Source: Rhizophlyctis rosea (taxonomy: Eukaryota; Chytridiomycota; Chytridiomycetes; Rhizophlyctidales; Rhizophlyctidaceae). Taken from it: a stretch of DNA of 64,000 nt. Under the pieces are notes generated by a model that did no database searches, was not told the DNA's origin, and saw only the letters and a program-made list of their open reading frames with translations. A program made the position numbers and the translations under genes. The stretch's first letter is position 1; the number at the start of each line of letters is the position of its first letter. The stretch is from positions 124,282 to 188,281 of the forward strand of contig JADGJC010000027.1 of NCBI GenBank assembly GCA_027596075.1. Reading direction: 5' to 3'. Below are positions 37,969 to 50,046 of this stretch, piece by piece.

Positions 37969-40721
37969 TTATATTGATATATGTACGCTACTGCGCCGCC
38001 GCAGCTCATTCCTCTTGAACGTCTCGATGAAGTCGTCAATGTTGATCTTGATTCCCTCCTTCCTTGCCCACCATTTCAGCATATTTTTTTCCACAAACAG
38101 CACAATGATTCTCCGTCCCCTCATGAACTCCTTCACTTTCTCCGTGTACTTGGTGTTCCCATGCGTAAGAATCGCACTCCTGAAGAAGATTATACTACCA
38201 CTAGGAAACGGAACTCTCGCCCCAATCTCCTCTAACACTATGTCGGCCCCTTCAAACCCGCCCCAACAAATTACACAGCACAATCCGAGGGAAGTCTCCG
38301 GCGTCAAGGTGGCGGAGTGCCTGCATGTTGAGGTTGACGGCTACGGCGGGGAAGATTCCGGCGATGAACTTCATTTTACGCTTGAGCTTGCGCTTATACT
38401 TCTTCCTCATGTACTGGGACATGGCGCGGAATAGGCGGTATTCGGATGGGAAGTGGGTTTTAAGGACGTCACCGACGTATCGCCAGAGGGGTTTATTGGC
38501 CGAGCGGAAAGCACGGATTTGACGGCTCATGGTGAAGGGCCGTTCCGAGTCGTCGCCGTCTCGAACTGGTTCGGAGTAGGCCGGCTCCGTGCAGTACTGA
38601 ACCATAAAGAAAATCAGAAACTGGGATGAATGACGAGCAATAGAAGAGATCATACCTTTTGCCAGAATGCCAGATGTTGAACTACTGTCGCACCTTGACC
38701 CCGTTCAGGATCTGGTTTGAACTTCAGCCCTTTGTTCTTCTTCAGGTAGTTCATACTGGAATTCAGAGTCTTCAGGAGGTGCAGCGGAACCGGTTTGTTC
38801 AATTTGACGCAGTATTTGAAGACGCCATTCAGGTATTCCGTAGAGATTTGTGTGTGGACCCCTTCCCCTCCGTACAACTGCATGTTGTCCCACAACCCCT
38901 CACTTCGAAGGTGATCTTCGATATCCTGGCCGTAGCCGATGGGCTGCCTTCCCTTGGCGCAATTGATGTGGGTGTTGACGAGTTTGGTGGTATCGGTAGG
39001 CTCTTGCGCGCATACGACATAATTCGACGGTGCACACGATGGCTGTTCGGCCGCCTGTCGATGATTGATTTTGTAGGTGATGAACCTGAACCAGCGTTCC
39101 GCTGTTTGATTTATCAGTCGTCAATAATCATTTGGGCAGTCAGCATACTGCTTTCTCACCTCGCATTCCGCAAAACTCAGCCACCTCTCGCGGCAAATGG
39201 CAGGGCGGTAAATGATTGTATGCTGCTACTTCTTGTTCACTGCCGTTCTTTGGTTCAAACGCACGGTGGAACCACTCAAGAGTCTTCTGGGCGCGCTTCA
39301 TCCGTTTTGCGAATTCGTTTTGGAGATCGTGGCCGTTCAAGGAACGGTAAGCTTGTTTACCAATTCAAGCCCTGAACTTTCTCATGTCCGAAGGAGTTAT
39401 TTTCTGATACACGATTTTGTGCAGCTCCTCCTTCCATGGGCCGAATTTGCTCTCCTTTTTGACCCCAGAAGAGACTCGCCCTCCCTGTTCACCAACCTCC
39501 ATCCCATTGTCCCCGCTGACTGCTCTTGCTTCCTCAGTTTCCTCCACATCCCTCCCCGTTGGCTGAGCATCGACATCAGGCTCTCCATCCATCCACGTAT
39601 CCGCCCATGGGTTAGCCTCACGCCACCTATCGAACTCCCCTCTAGCCTCCTCATCTGATTCATCATCATCACTAATTCCATGATCAGGATAATACGGCAA
39701 CCGCTGACTCCTCTCGCCAGACTGGATGGAAAACTCCTTACGCTCCTCCAGTCGGTCATCGCTACCCCTACGCAGCCGATCTTCGCGACGGTGTTAGCTT
39801 TTATGATGGGAAATACTACGCCACTTCTTGAAGGACTTCTGACTATCAGGGCAGCCCACTTCCGCACAATTCCACTTGGACGGATCACCTTTCCCTTTAA
39901 CACTCTTGGAGATGGACACACTGTCTTCCTCTTCAGAATATGAAGACTGACCATCCGAGTCCGAGTAATCCGCATCCCGGTCTGAGCCATCCGCATCCGA
40001 GTCCGAGCCATCCGCATCCCAGTCCTTCAAAAAATCCAACTCGCAGCAGTCCAAATCCATGTCAGAAAGATAAGATACTTTGTCGGAGGTCTTTTGTTTC
40101 TTTTTGTCGGCTTTGAAGGATCTAGTTGCGTTCCGTTTGTGGGTTGTGGATTTGGTAGGAATAAGAGGAGGATTGGTGGAGCTGGAGCCACCAGTATCGG
40201 GTCTTGTTCTCGGGTTCGGTCTCAGATTTCGAACAGATCTATCCAACTGCTCGTCATCCGTGAGGTCTTCGGGGTCTTCAAACGGTGGAACCTGAAGCAT
40301 GAGCTGGAAGGGCATATCAGAAACGAACCCTAAGAATACATACGAGACGGACTGCTGCGCCTACCTGTTGCACCTTTTTTTCAATTTGCTTAGTCGTGTC
40401 CCGCGAAAACTGCACGCCGTACGTATAGTTGAAACGGAGCTTCCTTCTATGAGCGGCCGTATGGAGAGCAGCTAGATCTATCAAATCTTGCATAGCATTA
40501 TTCAAGACGCTCGGACCGACATCCACCACATTGGGATGTTGAGATGAAGGACCGGAATTGTTAACCTTATGGCCAGGGTTGGATTGGGTTGGGGGCAGTG
40601 CACTAGCAGTGGAGCTGGTAGAAGTGCTATTGGGATTGGGCTTATGAACCCTTGCCGCTGCCACGTTGGGCTTGCTTGACCTTCCCACGGTTCGCGGTTG
40701 AAACGGGGGTGGTTTGGACAT
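37969..40721 (-). CDS. Protein with C-terminal 2OG-Fe(II) oxygenase-like domain (frame breaks)
   Basis: ATG at 40721. A disordered, basic-then-acidic N-terminal half (Asp/Ser repeats) includes KWNCAEVGC. The middle exons (NGHDLQNEFAKRMKR; AERWFRFITYKINHR; LYGGEGVHTQISTEYLNGVF) join in frame. The last part, LNMQALRHLDAGDFP, GGFEGADIVLEEIGARVPF and FFRSAILTHGN, carries an H-x-D pair and a distal His as in double-stranded-beta-helix oxygenases. Breaks: homology changes frame at about 38258-38264 (GGGGCGGG); TAA at 39794 can be bypassed by a 39-bp intron with a CTAAC branch site; TGA near 39365 has no good intron. It is related by pattern to expanded fungal oxygenase-like families. Substrate is unknown, and it may be inactive. 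Confidence 0.5.
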
Positions 40722-42594
40722 TTCGACTTAAGGTATGGAATAAGATGATGATGTTAGTCGGTTATGATCCTGGCTGGACGTTGTTGCGTTTGAAGTGCTT
40801 GAAGTTTACGCGGTTTCTTCTCCGTTGTGAGGACAGAGCGGGTTGGAAGGCTACCAAGGTCTCAGCACTGGCCAGTCTGTCGGGTGGCTTGTCGCCGGGC
40901 CGGACAAAAAATTGGGTCCGAATTTGCCGGACTTGGCCTGCCGGCTGGCTGTGGCCGTTTTCAAAGCAGCTGCAGTCGTTTGAAACATGCTTACAGCATT
41001 GGGTTGTTTGGGCGGAAATACTGGAAATGGAAAGAAAAGAAAGGAATGTTGCGTTTGTGACCGTGGAGTGGGGCGCCAAGCAGGTTGCGTAGACCTCGAT
41101 TTCGGACATTCATTACCCGACTCGCCAATCCGCCAGGGCCACCATAATCCTTTCGTTGGTTATCAAGGTCACACTTCGGCTAGTCCTCAGGGCCACTCTC
41201 CCTTCGGCACGAACTCCTGCGCGTGCGGAACCTTCATCATATTTCGACAAAGGCTATTGCCTTCAGGGTTTGGAAGCGTCGGTTTCTTTATCTAGCATAT
41301 GGATGACTTTACTAAACTACATTGTATCCCAGTGGTCGAGGCAGCCGTGGACACGGGTCCATGCGGGGTACGAACTCCGAGCTTACGAGTGCGTAAGTTT
41401 CAACTATTGCTATTTGACCACCGGGATACCTCCCAAGGGCTCTAAGACGCAGCTGACTCCTTTGGTCCGTGCGACTGAGGTTCGAGTCTCTTTGACGGAT
41501 GCTGGCTGCTGAGGAATGCTTGCCTTTGCTGTGTTGCGCTTATATTCCAATGGAGTACCAGCGAAAACAAACATTGAGGTAAGCTTTACGCCTATAGTAT
41601 GTTAGCAGTGAAGCTTTCCATCCTAACCTGCCTAACTAATCATTCTCACCGCGCAACAGATCGATCATACCAATATTCATAACGCTGCCCCTTTCAAGCC
41701 TTACTGATTCGAGTACGACGGAGAGGAAGACGTTGCTGTGTTGGCGATAAGGCACGCTTTCTTGCCTTTTCTTTCATGGCTTACTCCCCTCTTTCGTATC
41801 ACAATCAACTCATGCTTCTTCTAGTCGTACATTACAGATCATCAGCGAACTCCGCTTACACCTGCGAGGATGGAAGAGGCAGGAAACTCTGACAATGTTA
41901 ACGCCAAGGTACGCCACCCCATATTGAGGCTTTGGCTCTGTGACTTCAACTCATCGTAACATCCCCTTAGCACGAGCAATGTCATTGTGCGGCTTTATTC
42001 CCCGAGTACGAGTACACTGGTCGCTTACAAGAGTAGGAACTATATAGCGATGCTACAGACATGTATGATAATGAGGCGGCACAGGTTATTAGGTGTTGCT
42101 GGGGACCAAGCGATCTGTGCTAGCTCCCCTGTATGTACATACCCCCCTCTTTATACCCTATTGGGATGGAGTTGGGGTCCGCCCACTCTTGAGAAAAAGA
42201 GTGGAGGCGGTGTGCGTGCGGGTGTCATCTGGACCGTGCTCAACTTTGAGCAGCTCAACTTTGAGCACTTCTGCTCTTGTCTGACCTTTGGAGGTTGTGG
42301 ACTCCAAAGGTGTTGGCATCTTTCTCAAAGGTTTCTAAGACAATTCCATCCTATCCTTCTCCAACCCAATCCTGCCAATGCATGCATCATTCCAATCACT
42401 GGGAACAGGTAGTGTGGGTTGTTCAGTACTGATGTTGCTCACACCCTCTTGCGCAGGTGCCAGAGGATACACGTTCATCCCGTCCACGACTTCGCCTATA
42501 GATGTGGCGTGCTCTGTTTACAAAGACCGCGGTCTATTTACATACCATCGTCGGCACGTAGTTCCTGTGTCTGGCCCGCACGTCGCTGAGTATA
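40722..42594. other. Spacer with two tRNA-like B-box motifs
   Basis: No protein gene is supported. Two short stretches resemble Pol III internal promoters (see 41330-41510). The remaining sequence shows only short frames. Confidence 0.35.
41330..41510 (+). other. tRNA-like / SINE-like segment
   Basis: GGTTCGAGTCTC near 41479 matches the B-box consensus with one difference, and GGCTCTAAGACGCAG about 40 bp earlier resembles a D-arm/A-box. A second pair (GTGGTCGAGGC then GGTACGAACTCC) lies near 41334-41378. Neither folds into a full cloverleaf by hand, so this could be a tRNA-derived repeat or chance. Confidence 0.25.
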
Positions 42595-44048
42595 TCATTC
42601 CCATTGTAGAGGATCACCCGACGCCGGATAAGGCAGCTCCCAGTCTTTCGGGTCCCATTCTAGTAGGTAATGGGGACACCATCAGCTTTGTCCTTTGAGC
42701 ATCGCACCCCGCCATTTCATCACCACCCCGAACTCACCAGCCCAAAACCCTTCCTCCAACCCATCCAGCACCTCCATATCTTCGTCTGGTATCTCCCATC
42801 CGAACACGTTGGCATTCTCCTTGATCCGTGCCTCCGTCACACTCTTGGGGAGGGATACGAATCCTTTCTGGGGACCCCATTTTATGAGAATTTGTGCGGG
42901 GGACTTGTTGTTTTTCTCTGCTATGTGGACTAGGGGAGGGTCGTTCAGCTTTCGAGTGGAAGGAAAGTGTTACTGGTGAGCAAGAGTAGAGTGACACGAA
43001 TATTGACAGCAACCCGTAAATCCCTTCCAGCATATCCTCCCTCCTCCTTCCCTGGTCCTTTCCGTCCCTTTCCCCATTCTTTCCTCCTCCCTTCCTTCTC
43101 CTCTCCTCACCTTTCGCGCCTGTGTAAGAGGGGAATACGCCTCCACAACTATCCCATTCCGTTGACAGTACTCCACCAGCTCACGACGTTGTAAGTAGGG
43201 TGTAACTTCGAACTGATTCACGTCGGGAAAGGTGTTGAAATTTGATTTTAGTTCCTCTAGGTGGTGGATGTCTGTGTTGTGGAGAGGCGAACAGCATACG
43301 TGAGTTCGGTGTTGATGATGGAGAAGTAAGGAAAGGTATATGATACGGTACTATAGTTCGAAACACCTATCGCTCGTACTTTTCCGTCCTCCTTTAGCTT
43401 TTCTAGGGCCCGCCAGGTTTCCAGACGGGTTTCTTTAACAGGGGAGTGGCTGGACAATTTTTCAATATCCAAGGGCAGCCAGTCTCAAACCAGATCTATG
43501 CCACCTCCCCACTCACATCAAGTAAAGATCCACATGCTCCAATCCCAACTTCCTCAAACTGGTCTCCAAAGCCGCCAGTGTTTGTTCATATCCCTGATCC
43601 GGGTTCCAGACCTTTGTCGTGACGAAGATTTCTGAGCGTGGGATGCCGGAGAGGCGGATTCCTTCTCCTACTTCCTGTTCTGCGGATGGTGGAATAAATG
43701 CTTATGTGTAAGTGTTTGGATGTAAGAAGATTGAGATGTTTGGTCCGTACCGTTTTCATAGCATGCTGTATGGCATTCCGTAGGGGACATTAGCCAAGTT
43801 CATGTGTGTAAAGCTCTTTCGAAGGATTACTTGCAAGCAGTGTCGATATGTCTATATCCGGCCTGAAGAGGTATTCTCAACGTTAGACTCCATCTAGGTC
43901 TTGTCATCCCACGCAGAGCCATCCCCTATACCTTCAAAGCAAATGTGACTGCCCGTACGGTTTCTTCCGGCTTTGCCTGCCATACACCGAGACCCACTAC
44001 CGGAATGTCGACGCCGGAGTTTTTGAGACGGATGGTGGATTGGGCCAT
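42595..44048 (-). CDS. Aldo/keto reductase
   Basis: ATG at 44048, TGA ending at 42595, about nine exons. NAD(P)H-dependent carbonyl reductases of this family form an (alpha/beta)8 barrel. The catalytic tetrad is visible: Asp in GYRHIDTA, Tyr in CYENE, Lys in [10 protein letters not shown], His in DLYLIHSP. Later landmarks are [55 protein letters not shown] and [11 protein letters not shown]; the last exon ends [10 protein letters not shown]. The join between HIDTA and CYENE works only with a GC-AG intron or a 1-nt shift. The junction after SNYST is also not clean, so one frame error is possible. Substrate cannot be named. Confidence 0.82.
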
Positions 44049-44589
44049 TTGGGAGAGTCTTCTAGCTTCATGTACCTACGAGGGCAATCATGCGAAAAGT
44101 TCAGGCGGAGGGAAGGTGGGAGACCTGCCGGATAAAAAACTTTTGGGACCAGCACATTCGGAGCATTGCGCGGATGGCGTCTTCTCACGAAAGTTGGCAC
44201 GATAATGACGCGTTGAAGGTTGTGCCAAAACGTTCAACCGGGCCAGTCTCTCTTTCCGCTCTTCTTGAAGGTCCTTATCCGCCTGCTCCATCATGTTTTC
44301 CAGCCGACCAGCTCAATCCGGGAGGGGTTTTATGTTTGAGTCTTGAATGAAGTACGAAACGTTTAACTTGAAGGCCTGGTGGGCTTCGAAAGATTTGAAG
44401 GCCCAGCCATACAAGAACAGCGCGTGAGCTAAGCCACGGGTCCCAGTTCCCCAATGTCCGGAAGACCTCTCCAAAACTTCTTCACCGTGACGAATACCGA
44501 CCTTTTCTCAGGATACACAGTGACATTCTACAACCACCATTTCCCAACCTCCTTCCGTAACTCTACTCTAACCCGCCACCTCCCACAAA
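44049..44589. other. Divergent spacer between the aldo/keto reductase and SPATA4
   Basis: The stretch is noncoding in appearance and shows no clear motif. It should hold both promoters. Confidence 0.35.
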
Positions 44590-45681
44590 ATGAGCGGCCT
44601 CCCCCGCGAAGTCATAAAATGGCTACAAAGCCTCGACCTCTCATATTCCGTTAAGAATCCAAAATGGTATGCGGAAGTCCTTCCCAAAGGCCTTGGCATC
44701 CCCTTCACCTGACTATAACCCCCTCCCCTTACTCATCCTATGATGTAGGAACTTCGCCAACGGCCTCCTAATATCCGAAATCTTCGCGCGGTATTATCCT
44801 TCCGAACAACTGTTGGAACCACATAAGTTTTATAAGGGCGAGTCGGCGGGGTTGAAGAGGTCTAATTGGGTTGGTTGGTCTGCGGTGGTGGGTGGGTTTG
44901 AGCATCGGATGTGCATACTAATTCTCTCAAATCACGCGTTGCATGTTTCGCGGTGCTGCAGGAGCAATTGCAGAAATGTACGTGGTGCGAATACGGAGGA
45001 GTTTTGTACGCGGGTGGAGCTGACACGATGGAACTTTTTACCGTAACTAGTTTTCAAACTCCACAACATCGTCATCCCGCAGGAAGCTTGTGACGCCGTC
45101 ATGAACTGCCAAATCGATGCCGCCAGTCTCTTTGTAGAGAATCTGTATACTTTGTTGACTGGTCGGAGGTGAGTGGAAGTCAAAGCTTCTTTTCGGGAAG
45201 TTGATGCGATCCCGATCCACTAAATCGTCTTTCAAGAGTACAGAGACCACCAGCAAAGGAGTCTGGATCAATAGATTATGACCACCCACATTTCGCACTG
45301 CCCACAACCTCAGAGATCATACGGCGAGTAGCAAAGTCGCCTGCCAAGGCACAAACCATTGTCGAAAAGCACAACGACTACATCAAACATCTAAGAGGTA
45401 ACCTGACAACTCCCGCGGAACTTCACCCAGCACTACAACATCTAACGACATCCCCCAAAGCCGAACAATCCCAATCTCATCCAAACCCATGGCCCCTCCC
45501 GGTCCACCGCTTCGACGAACGCGACCAACGCATGAAAGCCAACGCAGAAGAACTCCACACCCACGCGCATCGCCACGCCCACCAGCACGAAAACGCGGCC
45601 GAAGTAGCTGCGGCAACATCAAAGTCCATGTCAGGAGATATGCCGCCCGTACCGATACGTGTCCATCAGATTGTTTCCTAA
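44590..45681 (+). CDS. SPATA4-like calponin-homology protein
   Basis: ATG at 44590, TAA ending at 45681, five or six exons whose phases fit. The N-terminal CH-like domain reads [17 protein letters not shown], then [24 protein letters not shown] and RSNW, then [20 protein letters not shown] and LYTLLTGR. This order matches SPATA4, a relative of the microtubule-binding SPEF1 CH domain, and is typical of ciliated or flagellated organisms. The tail is His/Ala/Glu-rich. In this setting it would act in the zoospore flagellum, which is inference. It converges with LIN1, with a 53-bp gap. Confidence 0.75.
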
Positions 45682-45734
45682 AATACAAGAGGGGTGGTGT
45701 ACCCAGTGCTTTTTGTGATTCAGTTTCAACAGTA

Positions 45735-47445
45735 TCATACAAATGTGGTCTCTCCCACTGGTATAAACCCGCTCATGGCATCTAGAGGCGTTCCCGCCTT
45801 TACTTGACGAACTAGTGCTCCACCTTCGTTGAAGAAGCCCTGTGTGTCCAAATGGCGTCAGTTTGGTGGTGCTCGGCCAACAGAGTCCGGATGGAAGTGA
45901 TGGGGTCTTACCTGCTCGTTCCACGCCCGCATCTCCTGCCCAGTATAAGGACCAAACAACTCCTCGCTCTCTTCGCCCCATTTGTATTCCCATAATGTAT
46001 CTAGCGCGGACGTGGGTGCAGACCGTGAATCCGGAACAGCGTCACCGGGTTGCCAGGAGTCATCTGTTGTTGAAAGTGAGGCATTAGATAAGAGCTGTGA
46101 TCCTGATTGACAAAGGCCGCATACCCAGTAACTCCGCTCGCCGAAGATTCCGCACTATCTGCTCGTATGTTAGGGACTGGAAGTCTATGATATGCTTATT
46201 AGAGCAAGTAATCTAGAATTTGATATGGCGAGGGGGTCCTTACCGAATTGTCCGAGGCTCATGAGCTTATCTGATAAGGCGGTCAGTTGTTCGACCGCCT
46301 GCCGACGTTCCGCAGCGGCAGCTGCATCCTGCATGCCATTGCTCATGAGTACTGAGATCTTTCCATGTCGCTCCCATACGCTTCCTACCTCCAAAGGCTC
46401 GTCCACCTCCATAGCCGCCGCCTTCTTCTTTTTCCACTTATTTGCTAAAGAAGTGGTCTTTTTATTGCCGCCTAATCGTTTCATAGCCTAGAAGCAAGAG
46501 GTCATGAGCAAACACGTTGCCAGATGGAAACACAAATCAATAAGGGTTTACCGCGAAGAGGGTCTCGCCCGGTTGCATGTACCGCAGAGCGTTCAGCCAA
46601 ACTTGGTTCTCGTCTGACTCGTCATAACCACCTAGTGCGTCCAGAGCTCGTTCGCGAGCGAGTTGTCGTTCATGTGCATTTTTTGCCTGAGGGGTGGAGC
46701 ATCAGCAAGGGATGTAGAGCAGCAAACAGTCTTTCAGTTGCGTTACCCTCTCAATATCTGATTTTGACACTCCCTGCAGCCAGTTATCGTGCATTTGGTG
46801 CTCGTCCTTCTTGCGGATGTAGTGGCCTGACTCGTCTATGTTCCTGTGAATAGCAAGATAAATGGAAGTCCGCGATACTCAAAGGAAGTGTGCACGGTCA
46901 AGTCGGAAACTCACCCTTCCTCCATTTCTTCATCCATGTTGAACGGCGTAATTTTCACCCCAGTTTCGTTATATTCCTCATCCTGGTCAAACTCTTGACC
47001 TTCGATCTCTTCCTTCGTCAGGAATTTCACGTCCCCCTTTTTGCGTTTTGGTTCCTCCGTGAACGAGTCGCCGAACATGTCGTCATCGTCGCCTTTGGCA
47101 GGTGCGTCTCCCTCGTCCTCCGTGTCTGATTCGCTGCCGTAACCGGCAAGGTTTACCGCGCCGCGCCGAGCCTTGGCTGGGTAGCGCATGTCAGTGTACA
47201 CGTACATCAATGTGAGGCAAAAGACCAAGCGACTCACCTGTCTCCAGGTCTTCGTTATCATCAACTTCCCTCCCAGCACCGCCCATAGCATCCTCGACAT
47301 GAGCTCCACCAAACACCTCCGTTTCTGCCTGAATCCGTACGCGCTTCTTGGCCTTCTTTTCAGGTGCACCACCGGGGCCTAGTTTTGTGCCCGCCGGCTC
47401 GTCGTCCGCCCTACGTTTCCCTTTTCCTTTTGTGAAGTCCGCCAT
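45735..47445 (-). CDS. LIN1: LIN1/CD2BP2, U5 snRNP-associated GYF-domain protein
   Basis: ATG at 47445, TGA ending at 45735, about seven exons. The N-terminus is basic and acidic low-complexity (KGKGKRRADDEP; SESDTEDEGD). The conserved middle reads VKITPFNMDEEMEEG, then DESGHYIRKKDEHQMHDNWL, then DALGGYDESDENQVWLNALRYMQPGET. The C-terminal GYF domain begins near WEYKWGEESEELFGPYT and ends with GGALVRQV. This is the CD2BP2 (U5-52K) layout. The protein binds Prp6/Prp8-containing U5 snRNP before tri-snRNP assembly, through proline-rich contacts of the GYF fold. It is head-to-head with UTP18. Confidence 0.88.
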
Positions 47446-47841
47446 ATGTTCAGTGCTGTTGTGTCTGATAACGGATTCTGTTGCTGGAGCGTGGGAAACT
47501 GCCGGGTAGGGCAGACTGCCTATATGCGAGCAGATGGTTTGTGGAAAGCGTTTGCGCAGCCGGGTGGGGGTGACGGACGTTGGATGGGCCTCGGAACGCG
47601 AAGCTCCGAATCAACCACAAGAAGCCGGCTGCACTATTGGCTCTACTGGCTCCAAAAATTTGGGGGCACTGCACGGAAATTGGAATGTAAACAATCCGTC
47701 AAAAAGAAATAACACCCACTCGCGGCTCTCAGTGCTCTGGGCCATTTTTGTGTTCTTCACCTGATTGCCCACCAACACTGTAATCTGCAACGTGGTGTCA
47801 AAGCTTTCACCCTCACTGAAGCCACATAAGGAGCAGCCACC
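47446..47841. promoter_or_regulatory. Bidirectional promoter of LIN1 and UTP18
   Basis: A 396-bp gap separates two divergent RNA-processing genes. A TGTAAACAA motif lies near 47682, about 155 bp before UTP18. Nothing else recognisable. Confidence 0.4.
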
Positions 47842-50046
47842 ATGCCCAACATAATGATAGACGTACCCAACCCGGACCTCAAGGGTCGAAAGCCCGCCAA
47901 AAAGCGGAAGGCTCCCGACACAGAACCCAACCCCGCATCGACTTCCGTTCCAACTCCCTCCAATGCTGACACACCCGCCGCAAAGAAGAAGAAACGGCAT
48001 AACAAGAAAAAGAACCAAAGTCCAGCCACACTACCCCTTCCTCGAAACCACACAATTCCAGAAGATAATGACCTTCACGCAGTAGAGAAAGACGAGGAGG
48101 AGTTAGCGTTGGAAGACGCTGTCTTTGGCGGGGGCGAGGAAAGGATACGTAAAGTTTTGGATCGAGCGGGAAGGGAATTTGAATGGAGCGGTGTAGGGAG
48201 GGAGGAGAAGGACGTTGCGGATGATTCGGATGGCGGGGAAGCCCTGTTTTCGATCGACAGGGATGGGGAGGGACGGGACGAGGAGAGCTCGGACGAGGGC
48301 GATGTAAGTCATCTATGGCATTCATAAATATGGCATTCGAACTCCTCACTGAGACGTCTCCTACTAGAATTCTGGATTCGTCATAGATACTTTTGGAGAA
48401 CGGGACGGCAGGGAGGACTCGGATCACGAATCACTGGCGGAGGAGTCGCCCGAGAAGGCAGCGGCATGGGAGGACGAAGATGACGTTTCAGTGAACATAG
48501 CCGAAACAAACCGACTCAAAAAGCTCCGAAAGGACTACTCAGAAAAGGTCGTGACCGGTCGGGACTACGAAGAGCGGCTCCGAACCCAGTATGTATCCAA
48601 AGTTACCCACACACCCAACCGGCCGCTCACATTCTTACAACAGATTCCAAAAACTGCATCCCACTCCCGAATGGGCGACCAAGCGTTCGGAAGACGACGA
48701 GGCAATAGGAGGAGATTTGCTCAGCATCCTGCGGCGAACGAAAAGTATCATCAAAAAGGGACGACATGCGGCGCTCAACCCAGATCGACTGGAAGTAGTT
48801 CGAGTGAAGGATGGGAACCAGATGGATTACTCGCAGGTAAACTCAAGCGATACCCATACGCACAGACCCCATACTGATTATCCCGCCCCAGGCCACAATA
48901 CAATCCCTCGCTTTTCATCCTACTGCACCAGTCTTAATGACCGCCGGCTATGATAAATCGCTTAAGCTGTTCCAGGTGCGTTGTCTCAACCTCTATCATT
49001 GCGCAAAGACAACAGCCATCTCACACAACCATATCCGCATCCCCCACCACAGATCGACGGCCGCGTAAACCCCAAAATCCAATCCCTCTACCTAAAAGAC
49101 CTCCCAATCGGCCAAGCAACCTTCGCCGCCAACGGCTCCCAAATCTACATGTCGGGCAAACGCCCCTACTTCTACTCCTTCGACATCGAAAGCGGGAAAG
49201 TCGACCGGATAAATAACATCCGTGGGCGGGAGGAGAATAATCTGGAGAAGATGGTTGCGTCGCCTTGTGGGCGTTATGTGGTTTTTGGTGGGCAGAACGG
49301 GAACATTATTGTTGTTTCGACGGTTAATAGGCAGTGGGTGGCTACATTGAAGATGAATGGGACGGTTAGGGCTTTGGATATTAGTCGGGATGGGAGGTTT
49401 TTGTTCGGGTTTAGTGGTGAGTAGTCGTTGTTATACTTCCTGCATTTCGTTGGGTTTTGTTTACTTGCCCTACTGACATATGGCTGGTTTGTTTACATTG
49501 TTTGTTTACACTAGATGGTGAGGTATATCAGTGGGACATGGACTCGCGAACGTGCGTGCACCGCTTCGCGGACGAAGGGTGCGTGGGTGCGAGGACGTTG
49601 GCAGTAGGAGACGGCTTCTTAGCCACTGGGTAAGTTCCGCGTCTTCGTGCATTTCGCACCCGTCGACACATTCCTCACTCACCTAACCCCTCCTACCCCC
49701 ACACAGCTCATCCGCCGGCATCGTAAACCTCTACACAACCACCCAAGCCCTCTCCTCCCCAACCCCAACACCCACAAAAGCCATAGCGAATCTCACGACG
49801 GCCATCAGCAACCTAACCTTCTCGCCCGACTCGCAGATCCTTGCGCTCGCTTCGCGCACGAAGAAGGACGCGCTACGGCTGTTCCATACGCCGAGCGGGC
49901 GGGTGTTTAAGAATTGGCCTACAGGGCAGACGCCGTTGGGGTATGTGAATGGGGTGGCGTTTTCGCCGGGTGGGGGCTATGTGGGGATTGGGAATGATAA
50001 GGGGAAGGTGTTGTTGTATAGGTTGAATGCTTATGAGGCGTTTTGA
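47842..50046 (+). CDS. UTP18: UTP18, U3 snoRNP WD-repeat protein
   Basis: Seven exons or more, ATG at 47842 and TGA ending at 50046. The N-terminus is long, Lys- and Glu/Asp-rich. The conserved block ETNRLKKLRKDYSEKVVTGRDYEERLRTQ, then LHPTPEWA, is typical of Utp18. The WD repeats follow: SLAFHPTAPVLMTAGYDKSLKLFQ, IDGRVNPKIQSLYLKDLPI, SGKRPYFYSFD, ASPCGRYVVFGGQNGNI, DISRDGRFLFGFS, GEVYQWDM. The end is GIGNDKGKVLLYRL. Utp18 is part of UTP-B in the SSU processome and recruits Mtr4 in yeast. The last long intron holds three TTTGTTTAC copies. Confidence 0.92.
49456..49509 (+). promoter_or_regulatory. Three TTTGTTTAC motifs in a UTP18 intron
   Basis: Copies at 49456-49464, 49488-49496 and 49501-49509. 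The last one ends a few bases before the CTAG acceptor, so it could also be serving as pyrimidine tract or branch region. Confidence 0.4.

Noticed and set aside
42378..42698. A 106-codon plus-strand frame
   Set aside because: It is antisense to the last exons of the aldo/keto reductase, where family motifs are clear.
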